Source of the DNA: Pollutibacter soli
Lineage (GTDB): Bacteria > Bacteroidota > Bacteroidia > Chitinophagales > Chitinophagaceae
Assembly: GCA_029269725.1 (NCBI GenBank)
Contig: JARJHS010000011.1
Span: 124,001 to 188,000, forward strand
Length of the DNA: 64,000 bases
Direction: 5' to 3'
The notes under the pieces were generated by a model. It searched no databases and was not told the DNA's origin. It worked only from the letters and a program-made list of their open reading frames with translations. Position 1 is the stretch's first letter. Every line of letters begins with the position of its first letter. This document shows, piece by piece, positions 52,653 through 61,520 of the stretch. Position numbers and translations under genes: made by a program.

Positions 52653-54125
52653 ATGGCTGATCAGTCACAGGAGAGGAAAATATTTACGTTGCTGGACGTA
52701 AGCAAAAGTATTCAGCAAACGCTGGCGGGCAGGTATGGTTCTGCATTCTGGGTGAAAGCAGAAATGAATAAACTCAATTACTATCCTCATTCAGGCCATT
52801 GCTACCCGGAACTGGTGGAGAAATCAGGAGGAAAGATTACGGCGCAGATGAAAGCAAATTTGTGGAAGGATGATTATCTGAGAGCAGATCAGAAATTCCG
52901 CGCAACACTGAAAGAGCCTTTGAAAGACGGAATAAAAATTCTGTTCCTCGCGAAAATCAGTTTTAACCCGGTTCATGGATTAGCATTACAGATTCTTGAA
53001 ATTGATCCCGCATTTACACTTGGAGATCTTGAAAAAGAAAAACAGGAATCTATTGACAGGTTGAAGCAGGAAGGTGTTTTTAGTTTGAACAAATTTATTC
53101 CTCTGGCACTGCTTCCGCAAAGGATTGCAATTATCTCCGTGGAAAGCAGCAAAGGATATGCGGATTTCATCGATGTGATTAGTAAAAATCCATGGAAATA
53201 TCGATTCTTCCATATGTTGTTTCCGGCGGTACTTCAGGGCGACAAAGCTGCAGCGGAGATAACAGCTCAGCTTAACCGAATCCGGAAAGTTATTGCGCAT
53301 TTTGATGTTGTAGCCATCATCCGGGGAGGCGGTGGAGATATCGGGCTGTCCTGCTACAACAATTATACGCTTGCCCAAACCATATGCACATTTCCGGCAC
53401 CGGTGATTACGGGCATAGGTCATTCCACAAATGAGACTGTCGCCGAGTTGGTTTCATTTCAGAATGCCATCACCCCCACGAAACTGGCCGAATACCTGAT
53501 TCAGCAGTTTCATGATTTTTCAGTTCCGGTACAGGAAGCGGAAGCGAGGATTATTGAATTTGCGGAGAGTATTATTGCTGAAAACAAATACGCGCTCCTG
53601 TCAACAGTAAAATTATTCAGATCGGTTACTGAAAATATCTTACTACGAAACAAAAACTTCGCTGATCAGATCGGAACTGCTGTGCAGAAACAAATCAGTT
53701 TTCGCTTTCATCATGAACGAGCCCGTCTGAATAATCTTAAATTTTCTTTGACAAGAAGTTCAGCAGAGGCCATCGGTGCAGGAAGAATGAATCTAAAAAA
53801 TTCCGGTAGAATATTACAGAAAGATAGTGTCATGTCAATAAAAGCAAAGAAGCAGGAAGTTGAACAATTCGCCGATCAACTCCGGCAGCAGGTGAGTCAA
53901 CAGATTAGTTATTCCCTGCTGAGGATTGATTCCATTGAGAAGAATGTTAGAAATTTGAGTCCGGAGAATGTCCTTCGCCGTGGATACAGCATTACTCGAT
54001 CAAAGGGAAAACTGGTCCGGAATGCGGAAGATGTAAATCCGGGAGATCACTTGAGTACAACTCTTTACTCCGGTAATGTGACAAGTATTGCAGAATCAAT
54101 AGAAAAATTAAAAAAAGATGAGTGA
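52653..54125 (+). CDS. xseA: Exodeoxyribonuclease VII large subunit
   Basis: A 490-aa nuclease subunit. The N-terminal OB fold (about 10-110; FTLLDVSKSIQQTLAGRYGSAFWVKAEM) is followed by the catalytic core with AIIRGGGGDIGLSCYNNYTLAQTI and TGIGHSTNETVAELV, then a long coiled-coil region and a final NVLRRGYSITR domain. It degrades single-stranded DNA in both directions with XseB. Overlaps xseB by eight bases. Confidence 0.95.
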   Translation: MADQSQERKIFTLLDVSKSIQQTLAGRYGSAFWVKAEMNKLNYYPHSGHCYPELVEKSGGKITAQMKANLWKDDYLRADQKFRATLKEPLKDGIKILFLAKISFNPVHGLALQILEIDPAFTLGDLEKEKQESIDRLKQEGVFSLNKFIPLALLPQRIAIISVESSKGYADFIDVISKNPWKYRFFHMLFPAVLQGDKAAAEITAQLNRIRKVIAHFDVVAIIRGGGGDIGLSCYNNYTLAQTICTFPAPVITGIGHSTNETVAELVSFQNAITPTKLAEYLIQQFHDFSVPVQEAEARIIEFAESIIAENKYALLSTVKLFRSVTENILLRNKNFADQIGTAVQKQISFRFHHERARLNNLKFSLTRSSAEAIGAGRMNLKNSGRILQKDSVMSIKAKKQEVEQFADQLRQQVSQQISYSLLRIDSIEKNVRNLSPENVLRRGYSITRSKGKLVRNAEDVNPGDHLSTTLYSGNVTSIAESIEKLKKDE

Positions 54126-54324
54126 GAAGATCAGTTATACAGAAGCGTTTGAAGAATTACAGCAAATTGTAACCGAGATCGAGGAAGGAGAAATTTCTGT
54201 TGATGCACTTTCGGAAAAAGTAAAGCGTGCAGCATTCCTTATCAATATATGCAAAACAAAACTCAGTTCGACGGAAGAAGATGTAAACAGGATTCTGAAA
54301 GAACTGGAAAACGGAGAGGCGTAA
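54118..54324 (+). CDS. xseB: Exodeoxyribonuclease VII small subunit
   Basis: A 68-aa helical subunit (SYTEAFEELQQIVTEIEEGEISVDALSEKVKRAAFLI), normal for the family. Its ATG lies inside the end of xseA, so translation is coupled. Confidence 0.93.
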   Translation: MSEKISYTEAFEELQQIVTEIEEGEISVDALSEKVKRAAFLINICKTKLSSTEEDVNRILKELENGEA

Positions 54325-54455
54325 TACAGGAGTTCTGATATCACTGTTTATGTCCAGCCAATCAAAAAAACTACATCCTGCTCAGGAAACCAATTTTGTA
54401 AAATCACATTTTTATAAATTAGTGACGGTGTTTGCATTTGGCACCGGGTAATAAA

Positions 54456-55211
54456 ATGATCAGTAACGGGAGCGATTCTTTACTTTATCCTTTCTGGAAC
54501 AGGCTTTTTTCTTTTAACTGGAAATTCAGCCTCGGATTGGCACTACTTATTTGTATTCCGCGGTTTTTCCTCGTGTTGCAGGCCAATGAAATTGGCAACT
54601 ACAACGCAATTGGAATTATCATGGTGCTATCTGCGCTTACGCCTTTCCTGTTTCTTACGCGTAATGGCCGAAGGGAAGCGGGTATCGTGAGTACAAAAAG
54701 ATGGTCGGTATTATTATCCGCGTTTGCCGCTGGTCTCGGCTTTGCAGTCATTCTTCATTTTTCGGGAATGCTATTGTATGGAAATACAGAAAGCAACTGG
54801 TACAATTATATCGGCAGGTCTTATCGTTTACCGGAAAATACAAATGATACGGATAAGCTGGTGATGTTCGCCATATTTGCGATTACAGGAATGAGTTTTA
54901 GTCCTGTCGGCGAAGAATTTTTCTTTCGCGCGATTGTACATACAGGTTTTGCAAAATCGATGAATGAAAAGAAAGCGTCTGTTATCGACAGTCTCCTTTT
55001 TGCATTCACCCATCTTGCGCATTTTGGAATTGTCTTTATAAATGAGCGCTGGCACTTTCTTTTTGTACCTGCACTGATATGGGTTGGAGCGATGTATTTA
55101 GTCAGCAGAATTTTCTTCTATTTTAAAGAAAAAGCAACTTCCATCTGGGGAACAGTTATTTGTCATGCAGGATTTAACCTTGGAATGATCGGAGCGATTT
55201 TTTACTTGTAA
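54456..55211 (+). CDS. CPBP family intramembrane metalloprotease
   Basis: A 251-aa protein with about seven hydrophobic helices. The active-site motifs are EEFFFRAI (EExxxR) near residue 153, FTHLAHFG (FxxxH) near 187 and HAGFNL near 240. The family includes CAAX-processing and bacteriocin-immunity proteins; the role here is not known. The start at 54456 (MISNGS) is chosen; an upstream TTG at 54432 is possible but overlaps a TGCATTTG -7-like box. Confidence 0.85.
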   Translation: MISNGSDSLLYPFWNRLFSFNWKFSLGLALLICIPRFFLVLQANEIGNYNAIGIIMVLSALTPFLFLTRNGRREAGIVSTKRWSVLLSAFAAGLGFAVILHFSGMLLYGNTESNWYNYIGRSYRLPENTNDTDKLVMFAIFAITGMSFSPVGEEFFFRAIVHTGFAKSMNEKKASVIDSLLFAFTHLAHFGIVFINERWHFLFVPALIWVGAMYLVSRIFFYFKEKATSIWGTVICHAGFNLGMIGAIFYL

Positions 55212-55312
55212 ATCTCCAGCAATTGAACAGATGAACTGGTTATTTCGCTTCATCGTTTTCGTAACTTCCTGACAGCAGTATTCCAATTTTCAATTTAATC
55301 TTTTAATGAATT

Positions 55313-55684
55313 ATGATAGCCAAAATCATCAGCGGCATTTTAATACTCATCACCGCTTACCTGAATATTAAACATGGATGGGCTGGTTTGTCCGGTAAAA
55401 TGAGTGCGGAGGAAATAAAAATGATGACAGATCTTGGAATCAGCAAACCAGTGCTCACCGGAGTTTCAATACTTGCGATTGTATCCGCAATACTCACACT
55501 GGTACCGAAAACATTTTTTGTCGGGAATATTCTCAATGCATTCGGGATACTCATTGTGATGTCTTTCGCGCTCAGAGCCGGCAATTACAAAACTGCATTC
55601 ATGGAAATTCCTTTTTTACTGATTCCCTTAGTACTAATATACCTGGGACATCCATTGAAATCCGAAAAATATTTTGCGAAATAG
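55313..55684 (+). CDS. DoxX-like small membrane protein
   Basis: A 123-aa protein with four hydrophobic helices (about 3-20, 48-66, 70-88, 97-113). The pattern resembles the DoxX-like family of small integral membrane proteins. It stands alone between the CPBP gene and oxyR. Function unknown. Confidence 0.7.
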   Translation: MIAKIISGILILITAYLNIKHGWAGLSGKMSAEEIKMMTDLGISKPVLTGVSILAIVSAILTLVPKTFFVGNILNAFGILIVMSFALRAGNYKTAFMEIPFLLIPLVLIYLGHPLKSEKYFAK

Positions 55685-55732
55685 TTTCTTTATGGCTGCT
55701 GCTGATCGGTAAAGGTGTAATCCGTTGCATCT

Positions 55733-56668
55733 TTACAATGGAATTACATTCTTGCTCTTGTTATCCTTTACAGAATCGGGAACTGCTGCAATAATTTCTT
55801 CCTGCAAAGCTTTTATCAGTTGCTTTTTCATAAAGTCGCGATGCGTAACCATACTCACTTCGCGCATCGGGGCAGGCGATTTAAAATGCCTGATCTGCTT
55901 CTGCTGTTTAGAACCCATATCCAGGGTAGTGAGTTCAGGTAAAATCGTGATCCCATCATTCAGATCAACCATCCTTCTTAAAGTTTCAATACTACCGGCT
56001 TCATATTCAAAATGGCTGCCACTTTCAGAAGCTTTTCTCAATTCACAAAGGTTTACGATCTGTGAGCGAAAGCAATGTCCTTCCTCCATCAGCCATAATT
56101 TTTCCGGATCGATGTCCTGTGCCAGCACATATGTTTTTTCATAAGCTGCATTTTTCCTCGATACGTAGGCCACAAGTTCTTCATAAAACAAAGGCTGTTC
56201 GCGAATTCCTTTTTCCTGTAAAGGCGTAACCAGCAAACCTACATCGATCCTCCCTTCGCGAAGACGCTGTACAATAAACTCCGTCATCATCTCATTTACG
56301 ATGAGCTTTACCTCAGGAAACTTAGCGTTAAAACTTTTCAGAAACAACGGAAGTAAATATGGCGCGAGAGTTGGAATGATTCCGATCCTTAGCTCTCCTG
56401 CGAGAATACCTTTCCGGATCTGAACCAGTTCAGTTATCTTACTTTTTTCCGCGAGTACTTTTTTTGCCTGTTCAATTATTTCCCGTCCGCCCTCAGTAGG
56501 TATTACAGGCTGTTTGCTGCGATCAAAAATTTTGATGCCCAACTCCTCTTCGAGCTTCTGAATCTGCATACTCAGCGTAGGCTGAGTAACAAAACAGCGC
56601 GAAGCCGCAGTAGCAAAATGGCGGCAATTGTCTACAGCAACAACATACTCGAGTTGTGTCAGTGTCAT
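55733..56668 (-). CDS. oxyR: Hydrogen-peroxide sensor, LysR-type regulator OxyR
   Basis: A 311-aa regulator. The winged helix-turn-helix is residues about 1-60 (FATAASRCFVTQPTLSMQIQKLEEELG), and the redox pair is Cys199 and Cys208 in EEGHCFRSQIVNLCELR, the same numbering as in E. coli OxyR. Peroxide would form the disulfide and activate defence genes; candidate targets here are the peroxiredoxin gene and its own. It has a TAACTTTG box four bases before its ATG and an OxyR-type site just upstream. Confidence 0.94.
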   Translation of the reverse strand: MTLTQLEYVVAVDNCRHFATAASRCFVTQPTLSMQIQKLEEELGIKIFDRSKQPVIPTEGGREIIEQAKKVLAEKSKITELVQIRKGILAGELRIGIIPTLAPYLLPLFLKSFNAKFPEVKLIVNEMMTEFIVQRLREGRIDVGLLVTPLQEKGIREQPLFYEELVAYVSRKNAAYEKTYVLAQDIDPEKLWLMEEGHCFRSQIVNLCELRKASESGSHFEYEAGSIETLRRMVDLNDGITILPELTTLDMGSKQQKQIRHFKSPAPMREVSMVTHRDFMKKQLIKALQEEIIAAVPDSVKDNKSKNVIPL

Positions 56669-56672
56669 GCTG

Positions 56673-56680
56673 CAAAGTTA
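56673..56680 (-). promoter_or_regulatory. -7 box TAACTTTG, leaderless oxyR promoter
   Basis: TAACTTTG, cagc, ATG on the - strand; exact consensus with four-base spacing. Confidence 0.6.
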
Positions 56681-56684
56681 CGCC

Positions 56685-56705
56685 CTGATAGATTTTGCCT
56701 ATCAG
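56685..56705. promoter_or_regulatory. OxyR-type operator on the oxyR promoter
   Basis: CTGATAG-attttgc-CTATCAG: a perfect 7-bp inverted repeat that contains ATAG-N7-CTAT, the half-element of the known E. coli OxyR site. It lies five bases upstream of the -7 box, where a bound regulator would affect promoter use, so autoregulation is likely. Confidence 0.6.
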
Positions 56706-57084
56706 ATTATTTAGTTAATTGATGATAATTATAATTTTAAATGGTTCAAATTTGTATTTACTTCTGAATTTCCACGACCTGATTCTGCACAGCAAAAGGC
56801 TGACACAAGAGATTTTATTGGTTGACTGTCGCAGTAGCGATGATTATCATTCATCGTGAAAGCAGAATGGTGTTCCTGTTTGACACATATCTCTGAACAA
56901 CTATTCCTAAAAAGTTCCGTTACTGGTTACGGAACTTTTTTGTTTTTTAATCTATCCGGAATACAAGGCTTTTTATTTCGCCAGGTTTTGATATCTACCA
57001 TACCGGGAAGGCGTCGATCCCGATTGTAGTAGAGGAAAATGTATTTTGAGGAAAGAAAATTAATTCTATATTCAGATTCTGCGT
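56706..57084. other. Intergenic stretch with terminator
   Basis: Apart from the terminator at 56909-56945 I see a 45-codon + strand ORF (56722-56859) without family resemblance and nothing else. Confidence 0.4.
56909..56945 (+). terminator. Rho-independent terminator
   Basis: A 12-bp stem AAAAAGTTCCGT with ACGGAACTTTTT, loop of eight, followed by TTTTTGTTTTTT. What transcript it ends is unclear: no supported + strand gene precedes it. On the - strand it lies after the LD-carboxypeptidase pair (about 140 bases past 57085). Confidence 0.75.
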
Positions 57085-58005
57085 TTACTTTTCTTTAAGC
57101 GAAACATTTTTACCCGAGACAATCAGCCTGTAAGTTGCACCAATTTTCAAAGCAACATTTGCTGTTTCATGGCTCACCGGAAATCCAAAACAGACAGGGT
57201 AATCAAATTCATTTATTGCATCAAGAATTATTTCTTCAAGCGTTTTACCGAACGGAACAGTTGTGTCTTTCATGGAATCGAATCCGCCAACCACAAACCC
57301 TGCAAGTTTGTTCAAAGCGCTATTACGCTTTAACTGAATCAGCATCCTGTCGATATTGTACAGGTACTCCCCTGTGTCTTCAATAAAAAGAATTTTTCCG
57401 TCAGTCTGAATACCTGATGATGTGCCGCATGCATGTGCCAGCATTGTGAGATTTCCACCGATCAGCTGTCCTTCGCCTTTACCTTTTCTGTTTAGTTCGT
57501 GCACCGAACTGTTGTAGCTCGCCTTTTTTCCTGTCAGCGCTTTATGAAGAGAACCGATGTATTGATTTTTATAGCCTCCATCGCGGAAAGCACCCGCCAT
57601 CGGAGCATGCATAGTTGCTATATGAAATTGGCGATGGATATGCGTATGCAACAAAGTCACATCACTGAAACCAATCAGCCATTTGGGATTTTTTCTGAAT
57701 GCACGAAAATCTATCTTATCAATAATTCTGCTTATTCCATAGCCACCGCGACCAAAGAGGATTGCGTCAATTGCAGGATCATTCAGCATTTGCTGAAGCT
57801 CATCCAATCGCTGTTCATCAGTACCCGAAAAATAATTGTACTGCTGTCCAATTGTTTTTCCAATGACAACATGGTATCCCCATTCCTTTAAAGTACGAAC
57901 ACAATCTTCCGTTTTTTCAATCGGCATATAACCGGCAGGACAAGTGATGCCGATTACGGCGCCCTTATTCAGACATGGGGGAAATACTATTTTACTAACC
58001 GCCAT
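57085..58005 (-). CDS. LD-carboxypeptidase (S66), cytoplasmic copy
   Basis: A 306-aa peptidase that trims the terminal D-Ala from murein tetrapeptides during recycling. The Ser nucleophile is about residue 114 (IGFSDVTLLH), the Glu is in LFIEDTGEYLYNIDRM and the His in PVSHETANVAL. No signal peptide is present, so the enzyme is cytoplasmic. It follows its exported paralogue by five bases. Confidence 0.88.
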   Translation of the reverse strand: MAVSKIVFPPCLNKGAVIGITCPAGYMPIEKTEDCVRTLKEWGYHVVIGKTIGQQYNYFSGTDEQRLDELQQMLNDPAIDAILFGRGGYGISRIIDKIDFRAFRKNPKWLIGFSDVTLLHTHIHRQFHIATMHAPMAGAFRDGGYKNQYIGSLHKALTGKKASYNSSVHELNRKGKGEGQLIGGNLTMLAHACGTSSGIQTDGKILFIEDTGEYLYNIDRMLIQLKRNSALNKLAGFVVGGFDSMKDTTVPFGKTLEEIILDAINEFDYPVCFGFPVSHETANVALKIGATYRLIVSGKNVSLKEK

Positions 58006-58010
58006 GAAAC

Positions 58011-59036
58011 TTAAATTTCTGTGAGTTCAACAGTATCTTCCCTGACGGTGAGTGTATGCTTCACTCCGCATTTCAGCGCCATATTGTACTTCTGATGTCC
58101 GACCGGGAAATTGAAACATACCGGGAACGAATAGGCGCTTACTTTACTGAGAATAATTTCTTCCACCGTGCGACCAAATTCTTCACCAGGATCATCAGGT
58201 TTAAGCCGGTTGAATCCTCCCACGACGATACCGGATAATTTGTCAAGTTTTTTAGAACGTTGGAGGTTCATCATCATCCGGTCAAGACTGTACAGGTACT
58301 CAGCAACTTCTTCAAGGAAAAGAATTTTTCCATCAGTTTTTATTTCAGAGTTGGTACCCATCAGGTTTTGGATAATGGAAAGATTTCCACCGATCAGTTG
58401 CCCCGTTCCAATGCCTTTTCGGTTCATCGGGGAAACGGGGATGGTATATTTCATCTTCGTTCCTGTCAGTGCCTGCTTGATTGATAAAATGGATTCCTGT
58501 ATCTGTGGTTCTGCTGACGCCCAATTCTCCGGGAAGCTGTTGCACATTTTGGAATGGATCGAAGCAGTATTAAAATTCCTGTTGACGTGGATTAAAAGCG
58601 CGGTGATATCGCTGAAACCAATGATCCATTTTGGTTTTTCCCTGAAACGGGTGAAACTGAGCTTATCCATAATCCTCGTTACTCCGTAGCCTCCGCGTGC
58701 ACATAAAATTGCTTTTACGTTCGGATCATCGATCATGATCTGGAGATCATTTGCCCGCTGGTCGTCCGTTCCTCCGAAACTAAAATCACGTTTACCTACG
58801 GTATAGCCAATTCGGACTTTAAATCCCCATTCTTCCAGTTTAAGTTTTGCCGGCTGTATTTCTTTATCCAGGATATATCCGGCTGGTGCGCTGATCCCAA
58901 TCGTATCTCCAGGTTTGAGATAAGGAGGTATGATTGCCTGGGCATCAGATGATTCTGATGCTGCTGACGCTGAAGAAACGCTGCCGATTACAGCAGCTGA
59001 CATGGATACGGAACGAATAAAATTTTTTCTATTCAT
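58011..59036 (-). CDS. LD-carboxypeptidase (S66), exported copy
   Basis: A 341-aa paralogue of the next gene with an N-terminal signal (MNRKNFIRSVSMSAAVIG ... SASAAS), probably Tat- or Sec-exported. Motifs: GISAPAGYI, RGGYGVTRIMDKL, GFSDITALL (nucleophile), FLEEVAEYLYSLDRM (Glu) and PVGHQKYNMAL (His). The pair would act on murein in the periplasm and on recycled peptides in the cytoplasm. Confidence 0.88.
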   Translation of the reverse strand: MNRKNFIRSVSMSAAVIGSVSSASAASESSDAQAIIPPYLKPGDTIGISAPAGYILDKEIQPAKLKLEEWGFKVRIGYTVGKRDFSFGGTDDQRANDLQIMIDDPNVKAILCARGGYGVTRIMDKLSFTRFREKPKWIIGFSDITALLIHVNRNFNTASIHSKMCNSFPENWASAEPQIQESILSIKQALTGTKMKYTIPVSPMNRKGIGTGQLIGGNLSIIQNLMGTNSEIKTDGKILFLEEVAEYLYSLDRMMMNLQRSKKLDKLSGIVVGGFNRLKPDDPGEEFGRTVEEIILSKVSAYSFPVCFNFPVGHQKYNMALKCGVKHTLTVREDTVELTEI

Positions 59037-59107
59037 GCACAGGTTGTTTCAGGACATTAGGAACAAAGTCTAAAAATAGTTCAGAGAAGACAGGTTTCCA
59101 AAACCAC

Positions 59108-59336
59108 AACCTGGGAGGTCTAAGACCTCCCAGGTTTAAAAGACCTGCCAGGTTTGAAACACCTCCCAGGTTTATAAGACCTGCAAGGTCTAAAACACCT
59201 CCCAGGTTTGAAAGACCTGCAAGGTCTAAAACACCTCCCAGGTTTAAAAGACCTGCCAGGTCTAAAACACCTCCCAGGTTTGAAACACCTCCCAGGTTTG
59301 AAAGACCTGCCAGGTTTATTAGACCGCCCAGGTCGA
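59108..59336. repeat. Tandem array of 18-bp palindromic units
   Basis: About 13 units of 18 bases of the form nnnARACCTSCMAGGTYT, mainly alternating ACCTCCCAGGT and ACCTGCMAGGT cores, each itself near-palindromic. The first unit pairs with its neighbour as a perfect 14-bp inverted repeat (59108-59121 with 59123-59136). Because the period is a multiple of three, long spurious ORFs run through it on both strands. It lies between the divergent LD-carboxypeptidase and metG genes. No spacers are present, so it is not a CRISPR array. Confidence 0.9.
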
Positions 59337-59361
59337 CTGTCACCAGTCGGCGATTTTGCGG

Positions 59362-59369
59362 TATTTTTG
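59362..59369 (+). promoter_or_regulatory. -7 box TATTTTTG ahead of metG
   Basis: An exact TAnnTTTG match 39 bases before the metG ATG, just downstream of the 18-bp repeat array. Confidence 0.45.
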
Positions 59370-59408
59370 CAGCCCCCGGCAGGCAAAACCGTTTAACCGG
59401 GCTGATTT

Positions 59409-61520
59409 ATGCAGCAACCGAAAAGATATCTGATTACTTCCGCCCTTCCCTATGCCAATGGCTATAAACATATCGGACACCTCGCGGGTGCCTACCTACC
59501 TGCGGATACTTATGTGCGGTACCTGCGTGCCCAACAGCGCGATGTGGTTTTTGTCTGCGGCAGCGACGAACATGGAACCGCCATACCCATCCAGGCTGCG
59601 AAAGAAAACACGACTCCAAGAGCGATCATCGATAAATACCACGAAATCTGTAAAAAGAATTTTGAGGACCTGGGAATATCTTTCGATATCTATCATCGTA
59701 CTTCCGAGCCGCTGCATCATGAAACATCACAGGAATTTTTCACTTACCTGAACGACAGAAATGAGTTCCAGGTTTTTGAAAGTGAACAGTATTATGACGA
59801 AGAAGCCAGAACATTCCTGGCCGACAGATACATCAAAGGCACCTGCCCCAACTGCGGATTCAACCAGGCTTATGGGGATCAATGTGAAAAATGTGGTAAA
59901 ACCCTAAGCCCTGATGAGCTCATCAATCCAGTAAGTACACTCAGTGGAATGACACCGGTCAAAAGACCCACCAAACATTGGTACCTACCGCTGGATAAGC
60001 ATGAAGGGTTTCTCAGGAAATGGATCCTGGAAGAACACGGAAACGATTGGAAAGCCAATGTGGTTGGCCAGTGCAAAAGCTGGATCGATGGAGGTTTATT
60101 ACCCCGGGCAGTAACCCGCGATCTTGATTGGGGAATAAAAGTGCCGCTGACAGATGCAGAAGGCAAAGTGTTGTATGTATGGTTTGATGCCCCTATAGGT
60201 TATATCAGTGCAACAAAACAATGGGCAATAAATGCCGGTAAAGACTGGAAACCCTACTGGTATGATAAGGATACCAGCTTGGTTCATTTTATCGGGAAAG
60301 ACAATATCGTATTTCACAGCATCATATTCCCGGTGATGCTTAACCTGCATGGAAATATCCTTCCTTCGTTTGTTGCCGGAAATGAATTCATGAATCTCGA
60401 AGGAGATAAGATGAGTACAAGTCGCAACTGGAAGATCGATATGCAGGATTATATCGATGATTTTGTAAACAAGGATAACGGTGGCGAACAAACGGTGGAT
60501 ATGCTCAGGTACTATCTTACTCAGATTGCACCGGAGTCAAAGGATAGCGAGTTTACCTGGAAAGGTTTCCAGGATGCAGTAAACAATGAACTCGTTTCCG
60601 TTTTTGCCAATTTTGTCAACCGCACGATGGTGCTCATGCACAAACTCACCAGCGGAAAAGTACCAAAGCTGCATGAAGATGTGATGGATGATAAAGACCG
60701 CAACATGCTGGCCGGATTCATGAAAACAAAGGAAGTTGTTGAAGACTGCATTGAGCATTTCCGTTTTCGTGAAGGGCTGTTCGAGGTGATTGAATTGTCA
60801 AGAAAAGGAAACAGGTACATGCAGGAAAAAGAACCCTGGATCCTTGCCAGAAATCTGGAAACAAATCCTGAGAATCAGAAAATAATCGACAACTGCCTGC
60901 ATGTATGTCTGCAGCTTTCGGCTAACCTTGCGATTTTTATTAATCCATGGCTGCCGTCTACATCTAAAAAGATGCTGCACATGTTTAAAGTGGTGGAGAA
61001 AATTCTGTTTTGGGAAAATGCAGGAAAACAGAAATTGTTAAGTCCGGGCTATAGCCTGAGAGAACCTTCATTGCTGTTCCGCAAGGTGGAAGATGATGAG
61101 ATTAAATACCAGGTTGAAAAATTAAAGTCAAATGCAAAGCCATCGACTGCAGTTGCGGAAGTTCCTGTGGAAGAAATAAAACCTGAAATGAAAGCGGAAA
61201 TTGTCTACGATGATTTTGCGAAGATTTCACTTTTTACCGGCAAAATTCTTTCTGCAACCAAAGTGAAGAAAGCCGATAAACTTCTTCAGCTGGAAGTGGA
61301 TCTTGGTTTTGAAAAAAGAACCATTCTATCGGGTATTGCGGAACATTTTGAACCTGACTCGATCATCGGTCAGCAGGTAGTGGTTGTAGCCAATCTTGCT
61401 CCGCGAAAAATGAAAGGCATAGAGAGTAATGGAATGATTCTGATGGCTGAGGATAGTGCGGGGAAATTGTATTTTGTACAGCCGGCGCAGGAGATCGCAG
61501 CGGGAGCGAAAGTGAGTTAG
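59409..61520 (+). CDS. metG: Methionyl-tRNA synthetase with C-terminal tRNA-binding domain
   Basis: A 703-aa class I synthetase. The HIGH motif is ANGYKHIGHLAGA (about 16-28), zinc ligands are CPNC and CEKC (about 145-165), and the KMSKS-type motif is KMSTS near 337. The C-terminal 110 residues are the EMAP/Arc1p-like OB fold (KISLFTGKILSATKVKKADKLLQLEVDLG), which binds tRNA and dimerises. Length is normal for this two-part form. The TAG stop is followed by a G-rich array. Confidence 0.97.
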   Translation: MQQPKRYLITSALPYANGYKHIGHLAGAYLPADTYVRYLRAQQRDVVFVCGSDEHGTAIPIQAAKENTTPRAIIDKYHEICKKNFEDLGISFDIYHRTSEPLHHETSQEFFTYLNDRNEFQVFESEQYYDEEARTFLADRYIKGTCPNCGFNQAYGDQCEKCGKTLSPDELINPVSTLSGMTPVKRPTKHWYLPLDKHEGFLRKWILEEHGNDWKANVVGQCKSWIDGGLLPRAVTRDLDWGIKVPLTDAEGKVLYVWFDAPIGYISATKQWAINAGKDWKPYWYDKDTSLVHFIGKDNIVFHSIIFPVMLNLHGNILPSFVAGNEFMNLEGDKMSTSRNWKIDMQDYIDDFVNKDNGGEQTVDMLRYYLTQIAPESKDSEFTWKGFQDAVNNELVSVFANFVNRTMVLMHKLTSGKVPKLHEDVMDDKDRNMLAGFMKTKEVVEDCIEHFRFREGLFEVIELSRKGNRYMQEKEPWILARNLETNPENQKIIDNCLHVCLQLSANLAIFINPWLPSTSKKMLHMFKVVEKILFWENAGKQKLLSPGYSLREPSLLFRKVEDDEIKYQVEKLKSNAKPSTAVAEVPVEEIKPEMKAEIVYDDFAKISLFTGKILSATKVKKADKLLQLEVDLGFEKRTILSGIAEHFEPDSIIGQQVVVVANLAPRKMKGIESNGMILMAEDSAGKLYFVQPAQEIAAGAKVS

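Noticed and set aside
56722-56859. 45-codon ORF on the + strand between oxyR and the terminator at 56909
   Set aside because: No start signal and an ordinary length for chance; composition not convincing.
59108-59336. CRISPR array
   Set aside because: Units are contiguous, without spacers, and no cas genes are present.
59029-59386. Two overlapping - strand ORFs and one + strand ORF rich in Leu-Gly-Gly-Leu or Pro-Gly-Arg repeats
   Set aside because: They are translations of the 18-bp tandem array, whose period is a multiple of three; no start signals or family support.
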